Source: Lewinellaceae bacterium (lineage in GTDB: Bacteria; Bacteroidota; Bacteroidia; Chitinophagales; Saprospiraceae). Taken from it: 64,000 nucleotides of DNA. This document shows positions 43,835 through 53,130 of this stretch, piece after piece. The notes beneath the pieces are model-generated. The model made no database searches and was not told where the DNA came from. It saw nothing but the letters and a program-made list of their open reading frames with translations. The stretch lies in NCBI GenBank assembly GCA_020636355.1, contig JACJYB010000003.1, forward strand, positions 186,001-250,000. The letters are read 5' to 3'. The number at the start of each line of letters is the position of its first letter. Within the stretch, counting starts at the first letter, position 1. A program made the translations under genes and the position numbers.

Positions 43835-44881
43835 ATGAGTAAAAAAGCGAAATTGTTACGGAATGTCTTCTGGATTTTTGGAGTTCTCCTGGTCATCGCT
43901 TGCGGCATCGGTTACTGGCTTTATGATTGGATATATAAAGCTAATGTTCCTGACCAGCTTTCGACCGAGATACTTTACATACCGACTGGTACCAGCTATG
44001 ACGATGTCCTGAAGCGCCTCACTGATGGCGGATTTATCCACAAAGTCAATTCCTTCGACTGGGTAGCCCAAAAAATGAATTACCCCAACCAAATCAAAGC
44101 CGGGAGGTACCATATACAGCCTAATTGGTCGAATTACCACCTCATTCGTCATCTGCGTCAGGGCATTCAGGAACCTGTCCAACTAACCTTTAACTCCGTA
44201 AGGACGATCGCAGAATTATCGGAAAAATTGGCTGAACAACTGGAACCGGATGAAAAACACTTCCAGGACTATCTCCTCAATCCCCGGGTTCTGGACTCGA
44301 TTGGCTATTCCCGGGAAACCCTGATGACCCTTTTTATTCCAAACACTTACGAAGTTTATTGGAATGTCACTCCCGCTCAACTACTGCAAAGGATGATGCG
44401 TGAGCACGACAGTTTCTGGAGTAAATCTGGGCGAGAAGCAAAGGCTGAGGCACAATCGTTAACACCCACCGAAGTTTATACCCTGGCATCCATCGTGGAG
44501 AAAGAAAGTTTGCGGGTAGACGAAAAACCGCGCATTGCCGGCGTATACCTTAACCGGCTCCATCAGGGCATGAAGCTGGATGCGGACCCAACAGTCGTTT
44601 TTGCGGTAGGTGATTTTACTTTACGCCGGATATTAAACAAACATTTAGCGGTTGACTCTCCATATAATACCTACAAGTATGCCGGTTTACCTCCGGGACC
44701 GATCTGTATGCCTTCAATTTCGAGTCTGGATGCCGTACTGAATGCTGAGCGTCACGAATATTTGTTCTTTTGCGCTAAGATGGACGGCACCGGATCCCAC
44801 GTATTTGCAAAAACGATCACTGCGCATCTGGTCAATGCCAGAAAGCTTCATCAATACCTGAATGAGCGGGGTATTCAATAA
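43835..44881 (+). CDS. mltG: Endolytic murein transglycosylase
   Basis: A single-pass inner-membrane enzyme that cleaves nascent glycan strands and ends their elongation. The 348-residue product has one N-terminal transmembrane helix (about 10-32), a LysM-like region (PTGTSYDDVLKRL) and the YceG domain with the catalytic glutamate in LASIVEKES (E222), DPTVVFAVG and YNTYKYAGLPPGPI. It is the usual length for the family. Its end overlaps the next gene by 20 bp. Confidence 0.95.
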   Translation: MSKKAKLLRNVFWIFGVLLVIACGIGYWLYDWIYKANVPDQLSTEILYIPTGTSYDDVLKRLTDGGFIHKVNSFDWVAQKMNYPNQIKAGRYHIQPNWSNYHLIRHLRQGIQEPVQLTFNSVRTIAELSEKLAEQLEPDEKHFQDYLLNPRVLDSIGYSRETLMTLFIPNTYEVYWNVTPAQLLQRMMREHDSFWSKSGREAKAEAQSLTPTEVYTLASIVEKESLRVDEKPRIAGVYLNRLHQGMKLDADPTVVFAVGDFTLRRILNKHLAVDSPYNTYKYAGLPPGPICMPSISSLDAVLNAERHEYLFFCAKMDGTGSHVFAKTITAHLVNARKLHQYLNERGIQ

Positions 44882-46202
44882 ACTAACCAGCATTAAACCA
44901 TCGGCCTGGTTTGTCTTGTTATCCATTGTTTTTGGCGTTGTTCTGATTTTACTGATACCTCCATTTCAAAACCCGGATGAGCCTGCGCATACCTACCGGG
45001 CATATCATCTGGCATCAGGACATCTTTTTGGAGCTCAAGCTGACCAACGTTCCGGTGGATTGGTGCCTGCGTGGCTTATTTCACTGGATTCTGCGACCAG
45101 GTATCTCCGCAATAACCCGGACGCGAAATCATCTTCCCAGTATTCAGCTATTTCCTTTACAAATGGAAAACGATTCGCAGACTTTCCGAACGTGAGTTAT
45201 TATTCACCAATAGGTTATTTACCATTTGCCTGCACTGCAAAAATACTGTCGGTGACCGGTGTGAGGGGGATCCCGGCTATCCGCATCCTGCGTTTAACAG
45301 GGTTATTCATTTGGGTTCTAGTTGGCTTCTTTTTCATCAAAAGAATTCCCGATTCTGGAGACCTTGTTCTTGTAACAGGCGCTTTACCAGGAACACTGGC
45401 ACTGGTTTCCGCTGTCTCCCCCGATGGCATTACCATAGCATTGACCCTGCTTTGGTTACTTATGGTATTGGAAGTCAACCGGACAAGGTGGCTTCCAGCT
45501 TTATTACTGGGACTGCTTTTTACTTTACAGCGGCCCAATTGGTGGCCGGTAACCTGGGTTGTATTTCTGGTGAAACAAACTGGATGGAAAACATGGCAAC
45601 GATGGATTGTGATTGTACTACCGGTTATCGGGGTAATGCTCTTTCTGGCCTTAGTTAAAACTTCTTTTATTCCTTTCAACGAGTACAATCCGGCCTTTCG
45701 GAATGGTCTGCAAATTAATCCCGGGGTAAACCCAATGATGCAACTTAAATTGGTGACCGAAGATCCGGTATTCTTCCTTCATGCTTTTGTGGATACCTGG
45801 ATGGATATCTGGGGTTCCGTTTTCCGGCATTTGATCGGCAAATTTGGATGGGGACCTAATTACATCGGCTGGGGAACAACCGTTTTGTTATTCGTTGCCA
45901 TTTTCTGGGCTAGTTTAGCGAATAGAATTAGCCTGCACCGGCTCGAAAAGGTCTTTCTGTTATGGACCGGTGGAAGCATCATCCTCATCACCTCATTGAT
46001 TTTGTATTTGCAATGGAATGAAGTAGGAGCAAGTTATATTTATGGCATCAATGGACGGTACCTGCTACCATTATTACCCATTCTGATGGGGGCAATGCCA
46101 TGGAAGATCGCCCCAATCAAACAGCAGTCGCTGCTAATTGCAATGGTTCTGATCGTTTCAGAGGCAGACCTAATCCTGCACGTAATCAACCGGTACTACT
46201 AA
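44862..46202 (+). CDS. DUF2142-type polytopic membrane protein
   Basis: A 446-residue protein with about ten transmembrane segments. The early loop PPFQNPDEPAHTYRAYHLASG is the hallmark of DUF2142 (GT-C-like fold); the acidic DE pair in that loop corresponds to the catalytic acidic residues of GT-C glycosyltransferases. The likely role is sugar transfer from a lipid carrier outside the inner membrane, which is inference. It overlaps mltG by 20 bp and is probably translated with it. Confidence 0.8.
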   Translation: MSGVFNKLTSIKPSAWFVLLSIVFGVVLILLIPPFQNPDEPAHTYRAYHLASGHLFGAQADQRSGGLVPAWLISLDSATRYLRNNPDAKSSSQYSAISFTNGKRFADFPNVSYYSPIGYLPFACTAKILSVTGVRGIPAIRILRLTGLFIWVLVGFFFIKRIPDSGDLVLVTGALPGTLALVSAVSPDGITIALTLLWLLMVLEVNRTRWLPALLLGLLFTLQRPNWWPVTWVVFLVKQTGWKTWQRWIVIVLPVIGVMLFLALVKTSFIPFNEYNPAFRNGLQINPGVNPMMQLKLVTEDPVFFLHAFVDTWMDIWGSVFRHLIGKFGWGPNYIGWGTTVLLFVAIFWASLANRISLHRLEKVFLLWTGGSIILITSLILYLQWNEVGASYIYGINGRYLLPLLPILMGAMPWKIAPIKQQSLLIAMVLIVSEADLILHVINRYY

Positions 46203-46224
46203 TTGGAGTGAATCCCAAACGGGG

Positions 46225-46773
46225 TTAATAGGAGCGCTCCGGCTTACTCAAACGGCGAGCTAGAAAGACCTGAGAGCTATTATTCCCGTATCTCTCCGTA
46301 CCGGATAAAACCATGGAATTGGATTTAGCCCGGATGGTCCATTGACTCTCCCGCTCATTGGTATCGCTTGGAGTTAGATGAAGGGTCTTTGTCTTCTCAT
46401 CAATTTCCCATGTTCCCTGGCTGGTCATATTTTCCCAATACCCGGTCTGATAGGAGTTGTCTTCATTAAATACGATCCACTTCCCTACGATACCGTTGGG
46501 GAAAGAGCTTCCTTCGATACCACGGGTGAACTCCCACATATTGGTCGTTAAAAATGAAAACAAGGTTTTGTCCTTTGGGGTATCCAGTTTCTCTGTTTCA
46601 CCGTAATCTTCACCCTGTAAACCTTGTTCAGGTCTGGAAGAAGATTCCATTTGGGTGGTATCTGTGGCCACTTCAGCAGCAGTAGTCTCTGAGTCGGCTA
46701 CAGCGGATTTTTGGTCTTGTTTGCAATTGGCCAAGAAGAGAGCTAGCACTAAAACCAGGGATAAATACTTCAT
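46225..46773 (-). CDS. Lipoprotein with lipocalin-like domain
   Basis: A 182-residue lipoprotein. The start at 46773 gives MKYLSLVLVLALFLANC with the lipidated Cys17; an ATG 21 bp upstream is less likely. A Thr/Ser/Glu-rich linker (about 20-60) precedes a beta-rich domain (GKWIVFNEDNSYQTGYWENM, QGTWEIDEKTKTLHL) like the lipocalin-type domains of Bacteroidota that open with GxWxF. The ligand is unknown. It is convergent with the DUF2142 gene and divergent from tilS. Confidence 0.7.
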   Translation of the reverse strand: MKYLSLVLVLALFLANCKQDQKSAVADSETTAAEVATDTTQMESSSRPEQGLQGEDYGETEKLDTPKDKTLFSFLTTNMWEFTRGIEGSSFPNGIVGKWIVFNEDNSYQTGYWENMTSQGTWEIDEKTKTLHLTPSDTNERESQWTIRAKSNSMVLSGTERYGNNSSQVFLARRLSKPERSY

Positions 46774-46822
46774 TTTCCAGTAATTTGGTTGCAAAATTAT
46801 ATTTTTTCAAAATAGTCAGGGC

Positions 46823-48160
46823 ATGCTGCCAGCAATTAGGGCATTTTTCAATTCACTTGACCCAAAATATGCTTCAGGAAGCTACTTGATCGCCGTCAGC
46901 GGAGGGAGAGATAGCATGGCTCTGTTGCATGCCATGCACCAGCTGAAACTAAATCTGGGGGTTGCTCACGTACATTTTGGGTTGCGGCCTGAAGCAGACC
47001 TTGACCGTGAGTTGGTACTAAATTATTCGAAGCAATTATCCATTCCATGTTACACCATAGCATTTGATACCAAACAATTTGCGCTTGACCATAAGCAATC
47101 AACCCAGGAAGCCGCCCGCAAGCTCCGATACGATTGGTTTGTCTCCTTAAAAGAAAGACACACATTTGACTACATCGTCACCGCCCATCATCAAGATGAC
47201 CTGATTGAGACCTGGATGATCCATGCCATTCGTGGCAGTGGCTGGCGCGGAATGATGAGTATTCCAGAAAACAACACCGGAATAATCCGACCGTTATTGA
47301 AAGTCCCGCGGGCAATGATTGACGAATACATCATCCAAAATGAAATCCCTTACCTGGAGGATGCCAGCAATAACGGTGATGACTATTTACGCAACAGGAT
47401 CAGACATCATCTTCTACCGTTAGTTGATGAGCTTTCCCCTGAACGAAATGTACAATTAGCTGCCACCATCGATCACCTAAAAGATGCCGGTGAACTTTTA
47501 TCGACCTTCCTGGATGAATTGAGTGACCGGGTCATTGTATTAAAAGATGGTGTATTTCAACTGAGACCGGCATCCTTAAGGCAGTATCCTCGTCCGGCTT
47601 ATGTACTTGGAGAATTGCTCAGATGCTACGGTTTCAGTTTCGCGGAAGCTGAAAGCTTGTGGAATGCATTCTCGCAGCATCATACAGGGGCTGAAGTTTC
47701 CGGAGAATTATATGATGCTCTGGTGGACCGTGAAACCATTTTGATCCGGCCAAAAATGGAGGAGATGCCAAAGCCCAGGATCATCAAATTGACCGACTTA
47801 CCGATAGAAGTCAGCATTCCTTCAGGAACATTGAAATTAACACAATCTTTTATGCCAGAGCACTTTAATGGTGATAACCGAACCTTTTACTTTAATAAGG
47901 ATATGATTTCCTGGCCGCTGACCTGGGGGCCCTGGAAGCCAGGAGACCGGATCCGGTCCTTCGGAATGGCAGGTAGAAATCATCGCGTCCAGGATCTTTT
48001 GACGGATGCCAGGCTCACCAAATGGGAGAAAGAACGATTTTTCATATTAAGAGATCAGGAAGCGATTGTGTGGATTCCCGGGCTCCGAATGGCTGAGAAA
48101 GGCCGTTGCAAACCCGGACAGTCCTGTATCACCATGCAATTTGAGCCTACTGTTTCTTAA
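46823..48160 (+). CDS. tilS: tRNA(Ile)-lysidine synthase
   Basis: Modifies the wobble C34 of the CAU-anticodon tRNA-Ile to lysidine, so that it reads AUA. The 445-residue product has the PP-loop SGGRDSMALLH (about 24-34), AHHQDDLIETWMIHAIRGSG and the C-terminal TilS domain (MISWPLTWGPWKPGDRIRSFGM). Its 3' end overlaps the convergent downstream gene by 14 bp. Confidence 0.95.
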   Translation: MLPAIRAFFNSLDPKYASGSYLIAVSGGRDSMALLHAMHQLKLNLGVAHVHFGLRPEADLDRELVLNYSKQLSIPCYTIAFDTKQFALDHKQSTQEAARKLRYDWFVSLKERHTFDYIVTAHHQDDLIETWMIHAIRGSGWRGMMSIPENNTGIIRPLLKVPRAMIDEYIIQNEIPYLEDASNNGDDYLRNRIRHHLLPLVDELSPERNVQLAATIDHLKDAGELLSTFLDELSDRVIVLKDGVFQLRPASLRQYPRPAYVLGELLRCYGFSFAEAESLWNAFSQHHTGAEVSGELYDALVDRETILIRPKMEEMPKPRIIKLTDLPIEVSIPSGTLKLTQSFMPEHFNGDNRTFYFNKDMISWPLTWGPWKPGDRIRSFGMAGRNHRVQDLLTDARLTKWEKERFFILRDQEAIVWIPGLRMAEKGRCKPGQSCITMQFEPTVS

Positions 48161-49040
48161 TCTTGACCGGCCCCATCCGGACCTGATCCAGCGTATCCGT
48201 GGCAATTGGCTGATTACTTATGCCATTGAATACCTTTTCAATCCACACCAGTTTTCCGTTTTGAAGGCGGAAAGCATCGTAAGAGCCATCGGGCACCATG
48301 GCCAAGCCTCCGCGAGGATCGGGTATTAGGTGATCAAAAATGATCAAGCCTCGCTCCTTATCGAGGTTTAGCTTAACGGCCGCTTCCTGCGGGAACGTCA
48401 ACAAAAACCGGTTTAAGGTCGTCCCGTCTTCCCGGACAAAAACAGGTGCACCAAAATGTGGTTTGCCGTCTTCGTCAAACGTCAGGACATCGATAAATTT
48501 GCGTCTGGATAACGGATCAAAAATGTCGTACCCGAATAAGAGATAATGTTTTTTACCCTCGTCGGAAAAAGACAACAGATTGTAGTAAACGCCTCCATAC
48601 CATTGACTTGGCTCGGTGATTTCCTGAGCTTCATCGGAAAAATTAAAGGAGCGATCAATCAATGGATATAATTTCAGTTGCGGTTGATTCAACTGAATGG
48701 CTCCGTAATACCGATAATCACCCGCGGCAACTTCCAACTGCCAGGTAAATATCCGAAAAGAGCTATCCGCGGGATATTTTATGGAGATATTCTCAAAGGA
48801 CTCAAAAGGGTAATAAAATGAATTCTCTACTTTAAGCGTACGGACCAGGCTCTTTATGAAATGTTCGCAAGCGACAAAACGCTCGTCCGGTTTCTCTGCA
48901 TTAAAAAGGCCATGTGCCAGCGTTTGCAAGGTGTCGTCGTAGCGCATCAATTGCTCGACGTCTTGTTTCAAGATCTGGCCTTTTGCCACGAAATTCGAAA
49001 CAAAGATCAAGGAGGAAAGTAAAAGGATTCGGAGGGTCAT
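48147..49040 (-). CDS. Secreted protein, unknown function
   Basis: A 297-residue protein with a signal peptide (1-21, ending AKGQ). The mature part is mixed alpha/beta with several aromatic strands (FRIFTWQLEVAAGDYRYYGAIQL, YYNLLSFSDEGKKHYLLFGYD). I recognise it as a conserved Bacteroidota type but can give no named function. It overlaps tilS tail to tail by 14 bp. Confidence 0.7.
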   Translation of the reverse strand: MTLRILLLSSLIFVSNFVAKGQILKQDVEQLMRYDDTLQTLAHGLFNAEKPDERFVACEHFIKSLVRTLKVENSFYYPFESFENISIKYPADSSFRIFTWQLEVAAGDYRYYGAIQLNQPQLKLYPLIDRSFNFSDEAQEITEPSQWYGGVYYNLLSFSDEGKKHYLLFGYDIFDPLSRRKFIDVLTFDEDGKPHFGAPVFVREDGTTLNRFLLTFPQEAAVKLNLDKERGLIIFDHLIPDPRGGLAMVPDGSYDAFRLQNGKLVWIEKVFNGISNQPIATDTLDQVRMGPVKIKKQ

Positions 49041-49130
49041 GGACCAAGGATTTCTGCTACTTCAACGCACTAAACGCAAAGAAAGTGCCATGCGGTATGG
49101 GGGACACAAAATATTCATCAAACCAATAAA

Positions 49131-49155
49131 AAAAGGGGCTGTGAAAGCCCCTTTT
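49131..49155 (-). terminator. Intrinsic terminator of mdh
   Basis: AAAAGGGGCT (49131-49140) pairs with AGCCCCTTTT (49146-49155) around a 5-nt loop; on the minus strand a T-rich tract follows. It lies 11 bp beyond the mdh stop. Confidence 0.88.
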
Positions 49156-49165
49156 AGGTTATTTC

Positions 49166-50098
49166 TCAAAAGGTCATATTATCATACACCTTCATGACAT
49201 CACGAACGTGCCCGGCAGACGCTTCAAGCAAAGCCATTTCACCTTCGTTCAGTTTAAGCTCTATCGTTTGTTCAATACCATTTTTGCCCAATTTAACCGG
49301 CACGCCCAGGAAAATATCCTGAAGGCCGTATTGACCTTCCAACCATGCACAGACCGGGAATATTCTGCGTTCGTTCTTCAGGATGGTTGTAACCATCTGA
49401 GCTGCTGCTGCGCCGGGTGCATACCAGGCGGAAGTGCCCATTAATTTGACCAGTTCGCCACCTCCTACTTTGGTGCGCTCGATAATCGCATCCAATTCAG
49501 ACGAATCGATCAGATCGGTCACCGGAATACCGGAGACGGTAGTGAATCGGGGTAACGGCACCATGGTATCTCCGTGGCCTCCCAACAACATAGCTTGAAT
49601 GTCCCGAGGTGAAACATCCAACGCGCTCGCCAGAAATGCACGGAACCGGGCTGTATCCAGGATACCTGCCATTCCGAATACCCTGCTCGCGGGCAGGCCT
49701 GAAGTTTTATAGGCTGCGTAGGTCATTACATCCAATGGGTTAGAAACCACAATCAGGATGGGATTAGGAGAGTATTTCAGGATAGACTGGGTGACACTGC
49801 GAACAATTTTTGCATTGGTAGAGATCAGATCATCGCGGCTCATGCCCGGCTTACGCGGGATACCCGCTGTAATGACCACAATATCCGAATTCGCTGTCGC
49901 AGCATAGTCTTCAGTGCCAATGACGTGCGTACTGTAATCTTCGATCGGGGCCTGCTGCCAGGTGTCCAATGCTTTTCCCCGGGCGAGATCGCCCTGAATG
50001 TCCAGTAAAACCACCTCATTTACCAGGTTTCCATGGGCCAATACATTTGCACATGTGGCGCCTACGTTACCTGCTCCAACTACTGTTACTTTAGCCAT
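49166..50098 (-). CDS. mdh: Malate dehydrogenase
   Basis: NAD-dependent oxidation of malate to oxaloacetate in the TCA cycle. The 310-residue product is of the LDH-like MDH class: nucleotide motif VVGAGNVGAT (6-15), the substrate arginines in GIPRKPGMSRDDL, VVSNPLDVMTY, and the catalytic histidine in LGGHGDTMVPL. The start at 50098 (MAKVTVVGAG) is chosen over an extension to 50125. The gene stands alone. Confidence 0.97.
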   Translation of the reverse strand: MAKVTVVGAGNVGATCANVLAHGNLVNEVVLLDIQGDLARGKALDTWQQAPIEDYSTHVIGTEDYAATANSDIVVITAGIPRKPGMSRDDLISTNAKIVRSVTQSILKYSPNPILIVVSNPLDVMTYAAYKTSGLPASRVFGMAGILDTARFRAFLASALDVSPRDIQAMLLGGHGDTMVPLPRFTTVSGIPVTDLIDSSELDAIIERTKVGGGELVKLMGTSAWYAPGAAAAQMVTTILKNERRIFPVCAWLEGQYGLQDIFLGVPVKLGKNGIEQTIELKLNEGEMALLEASAGHVRDVMKVYDNMTF

Positions 50099-50245
50099 AA
50101 TATCTGCTTTTTTTGAGACGCCCAAAGGTACTCCATTTCGCTTTACACTTACAAGTTATGCAGGTCGATGTGGAAAAATAATGTGGAAATAATGGAACTA
50201 ATTTTGCTATTTTTGGAATTCATTAATAATAATCTTGAAGCAAAC

Positions 50246-51778
50246 GTGGGAAATAAGACTTGGTCAATCTTAACACTCCTCTTCCTCTTCACTGCAATCA
50301 ATAGAAATAACGCTCAAGAAATTGTCCCTCGCTGTGGTACCCAGGATTTGGAAAGCATCAAACAGCAAATGCTTGAAAACCGCAGGACGATGGGCGATTT
50401 CGTTTCACCCCGGGAAGTAACCTATGTTCCCCTTAAATTTCACATCGTCGCCGATGCGCAAGGAAAAGGCCGCATCGAAGAAGAAAAATTACTGGACGCC
50501 CTTTGCCAACTGAATGAAAATTACGCCGATCAGGGCATTCAGTTTTACATGAAGGACGGATTTAATTACATCAATAACAACACCATCAATACCAAGCCGG
50601 GATCCACGACCGGTATTAACCTTATCCGTGACGTGCGCCGGCTTAATGCGCTCAATGTCTTCTACACCGAACAAACGGTGGAAGACCAGCCCATTGCCGC
50701 GTATTACCAGGGTGGCCTTACCCTGGACTGGATCATCGTCCGTAAGATATATGCCCAGGACGAGCGCGTTCTCACCCATGAAATTGGGCACTTCTTCAGC
50801 TTACCACACACCTTCCACGGTTGGGACAATGAACCCTGGGATCCGGCTGTTCACGGCAATCCGGTTCAAAAGTATGCTCCTGACGGACGCACCATCAATG
50901 AATATGCCGACGGCTCGAATTGCAATCCGGATCTTGAACAAGGCAATAACCCGGTAGGAGACGGCATTTGCGATACCCCTGCCGATTACAATTTTGGGGG
51001 AAACGACTGTACCTATAAGCTGAATGCCCTGGATCCTGACGGAAAACCGGTCCAGCCTCAGGTTAATAATTACATGAATTATTTCTTTGGATGCTCCAAC
51101 TACATCTTTACGGATGGTCAAAAGACTGAAATTCAGCGGAGCTTGCTGAGTAAAGACCGGGACTACTTGCGGAGCAACTACCAACCGAACATCACCGAAA
51201 TTAAAGACCCTGTCTACCTCGTAAGCCCTGCAGATCAGGAACAGGTTAATCGCGACCGTCAGGTCATGTTGAAATGGCAGGGTGTCTCCGGAGCGGATTT
51301 TTATCTGGTTGAAGTAGACCGTTCACCATCCTTCGATTATGCCCCACTGTCTGAAATTACCAATGTGGATTCAATCCTGATTCAGGATCTGGAACCGGAA
51401 CGCAACTACTTCTGGCGGGTGAGACCATTTAATGAATATTTTACCTGCGCCGATGCAACACCAGCCCGTCGTTTTAAAACTGCAAAGACCGTTTCGGTTC
51501 AGGAATTACCATTTGTCCAGTTTCTCAACATTTACCCTACCGTCTTAAAAGCCAATGATGTTATCCATGTGGAGCTGGATTCAGAAATCGGTTTTGACAG
51601 CGAAATAAACCTGATGGATGTTTCCGGACGTATGATACAACGCTGGAGTGGTCAATACTTTACTCCCGGCTCTAATCGCAAAACGCTCCAACTGAATTCA
51701 ATTCCTGCCGGCTTCTACCTGATCCGGCTCCAAACTGATCAGGGAACGGTCGTTCAAAAAATTATTGTCGGGGGATAA
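50246..51778 (+). CDS. T9SS-secreted M43-family zinc metalloprotease
   Basis: About 510 residues from the GTG at 50246, which gives a compact signal peptide (VGNKTWSILTLLFLFTAINRNNAQ); ATG codons at 50168 and 50192 would give longer, less plausible N-termini. The catalytic motif HEIGHFFSLPH (H178, E179, H182, H188) and a downstream Met-turn NYMNYFFGCSNY fit pappalysin-type M43 metzincins, though the usual Gly of HEXXHXXGXXH is Ser. A fibronectin-like domain (about 325-420; VMLKWQGVSGADFYLVEVD) and a T9SS type A sorting domain (IYPTVLKAN ... IPAGFYLIRLQ) follow. It is an extracellular protease. Confidence 0.85.
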   Translation: MGNKTWSILTLLFLFTAINRNNAQEIVPRCGTQDLESIKQQMLENRRTMGDFVSPREVTYVPLKFHIVADAQGKGRIEEEKLLDALCQLNENYADQGIQFYMKDGFNYINNNTINTKPGSTTGINLIRDVRRLNALNVFYTEQTVEDQPIAAYYQGGLTLDWIIVRKIYAQDERVLTHEIGHFFSLPHTFHGWDNEPWDPAVHGNPVQKYAPDGRTINEYADGSNCNPDLEQGNNPVGDGICDTPADYNFGGNDCTYKLNALDPDGKPVQPQVNNYMNYFFGCSNYIFTDGQKTEIQRSLLSKDRDYLRSNYQPNITEIKDPVYLVSPADQEQVNRDRQVMLKWQGVSGADFYLVEVDRSPSFDYAPLSEITNVDSILIQDLEPERNYFWRVRPFNEYFTCADATPARRFKTAKTVSVQELPFVQFLNIYPTVLKANDVIHVELDSEIGFDSEINLMDVSGRMIQRWSGQYFTPGSNRKTLQLNSIPAGFYLIRLQTDQGTVVQKIIVGG

Positions 51779-51842
51779 TTCAGGCAAAAATCCTTCTTTT
51801 CCTTACTTTGTGCGAGCATTTTGAAATCCGAACTCGCAACAC

Positions 51843-53045
51843 ATGAATTTACACGAATATCAAGGCAAAGAACTTTTAAAACGGTATGGTGTACCCGTCC
51901 AGGAAGGTATTTTGGCAGAATCCAAAGAAGAAGCCATTGTAGCTTACCAGCGATTAAGTGCCCAGACCGGATCACCTGTTGCCGTGGTGAAGGCTCAGAT
52001 CCACGCTGGTGGGCGCGGTAAAGGCGGTGGTGTCAAACTGGTAAAAAACGAAGAGGAGCTGCGTGAAAAAGCTGGCCAGATCCTGGGTATGATGCTCAAA
52101 ACACCACAAACACCCGGGGGCTTAAACGGTCCCGGAAAGCTGGTTAAAAAAGTTCTGATTGCTGAAGATTGTTATGTGCCCCGCTTTGAGGATTGCAAAG
52201 AATACTATGTTTCCATTTTAATGGACCGCGAGCGCAAACAGAATGTCATCATCTACTCCACTGAAGGAGGCATGAACATTGAAGAAGTAGCTGAACAGAC
52301 GCCTCATCTGGTTCATAAAGAATACATAGATCCATCGGTCGGAATTATCGGTTTCCAAGCCCGGAAAATAGCCTTCAACCTGGGGTTATCCGGCACCGCA
52401 TTTAAAGAAATGGTCAAATTCGTCCAGTCGCTCTATCAAACATTTGTTGGCGCGGATGCATCCCTCATCGAGATTAACCCGTGTCTGGAAACCGGCGATG
52501 GCCATATCCTCGCTGTAGATGCCAAAGTCACTCTGGACGATAATGGATTATACCGTCACCCCGATCTGGAGTCCTGGCGTGATCTTAATGAAGAGGATCC
52601 GACAGAAGTTGAAGCCCGGGAACACGATCTGAACTTCGTCAAACTGGATGGTAACGTAGGCTGCATGGTTAATGGAGCCGGCCTGGCCATGGCGACAATG
52701 GATATCATTAAGTTGTCCGGAGGAGATCCGGCTAACTTCCTCGATGTTGGGGGTACCGCAGATGCAAATCGCGTTGAACAAGCTTTCCGGATCATACTGA
52801 AGGATCCGAATGTAAAAGCTATCCTGATCAATATATTCGGAGGGATCGTGCGTTGTGACCGGGTAGCCAATGGCGTCGTGCAAGCCTACAAAAATATCGG
52901 TGACATTCAGGTGCCTATTATTGTACGTCTCCAGGGGACGAACGCCGAATTAGCAAAACAGATTATCGACGAGTCCGGTCTGAAAGTTCGTTCTGCAATT
53001 CTGCTGAAAGAAGCTGCTGAACTGGTACAGGAAGCACTCCAGTAA
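51843..53045 (+). CDS. sucC: Succinyl-CoA ligase (ADP/GDP-forming), beta subunit
   Basis: A TCA-cycle enzyme that couples succinyl-CoA cleavage to nucleotide triphosphate synthesis. The 400-residue product starts MNLHEYQGKELLKRYGVPV, with an ATP-grasp domain (VVKAQIHAGGRGKGGGVKL, LIEINPC) and a C-terminal flavodoxin-like domain (GNVGCMVNGAGLAMATMD, FLDVGGTAD, INIFGGIVRCD). sucD is not adjacent. Confidence 0.97.
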   Translation: MNLHEYQGKELLKRYGVPVQEGILAESKEEAIVAYQRLSAQTGSPVAVVKAQIHAGGRGKGGGVKLVKNEEELREKAGQILGMMLKTPQTPGGLNGPGKLVKKVLIAEDCYVPRFEDCKEYYVSILMDRERKQNVIIYSTEGGMNIEEVAEQTPHLVHKEYIDPSVGIIGFQARKIAFNLGLSGTAFKEMVKFVQSLYQTFVGADASLIEINPCLETGDGHILAVDAKVTLDDNGLYRHPDLESWRDLNEEDPTEVEAREHDLNFVKLDGNVGCMVNGAGLAMATMDIIKLSGGDPANFLDVGGTADANRVEQAFRIILKDPNVKAILINIFGGIVRCDRVANGVVQAYKNIGDIQVPIIVRLQGTNAELAKQIIDESGLKVRSAILLKEAAELVQEALQ

Positions 53046-53130
53046 TGAAAACCAGGGAAGCCCGGCTTTTGTGGCATTCCTTAATAAATTGACTGAATTG
53101 GAACCAGCCTCCGATCAAATTGCGGAGAAG

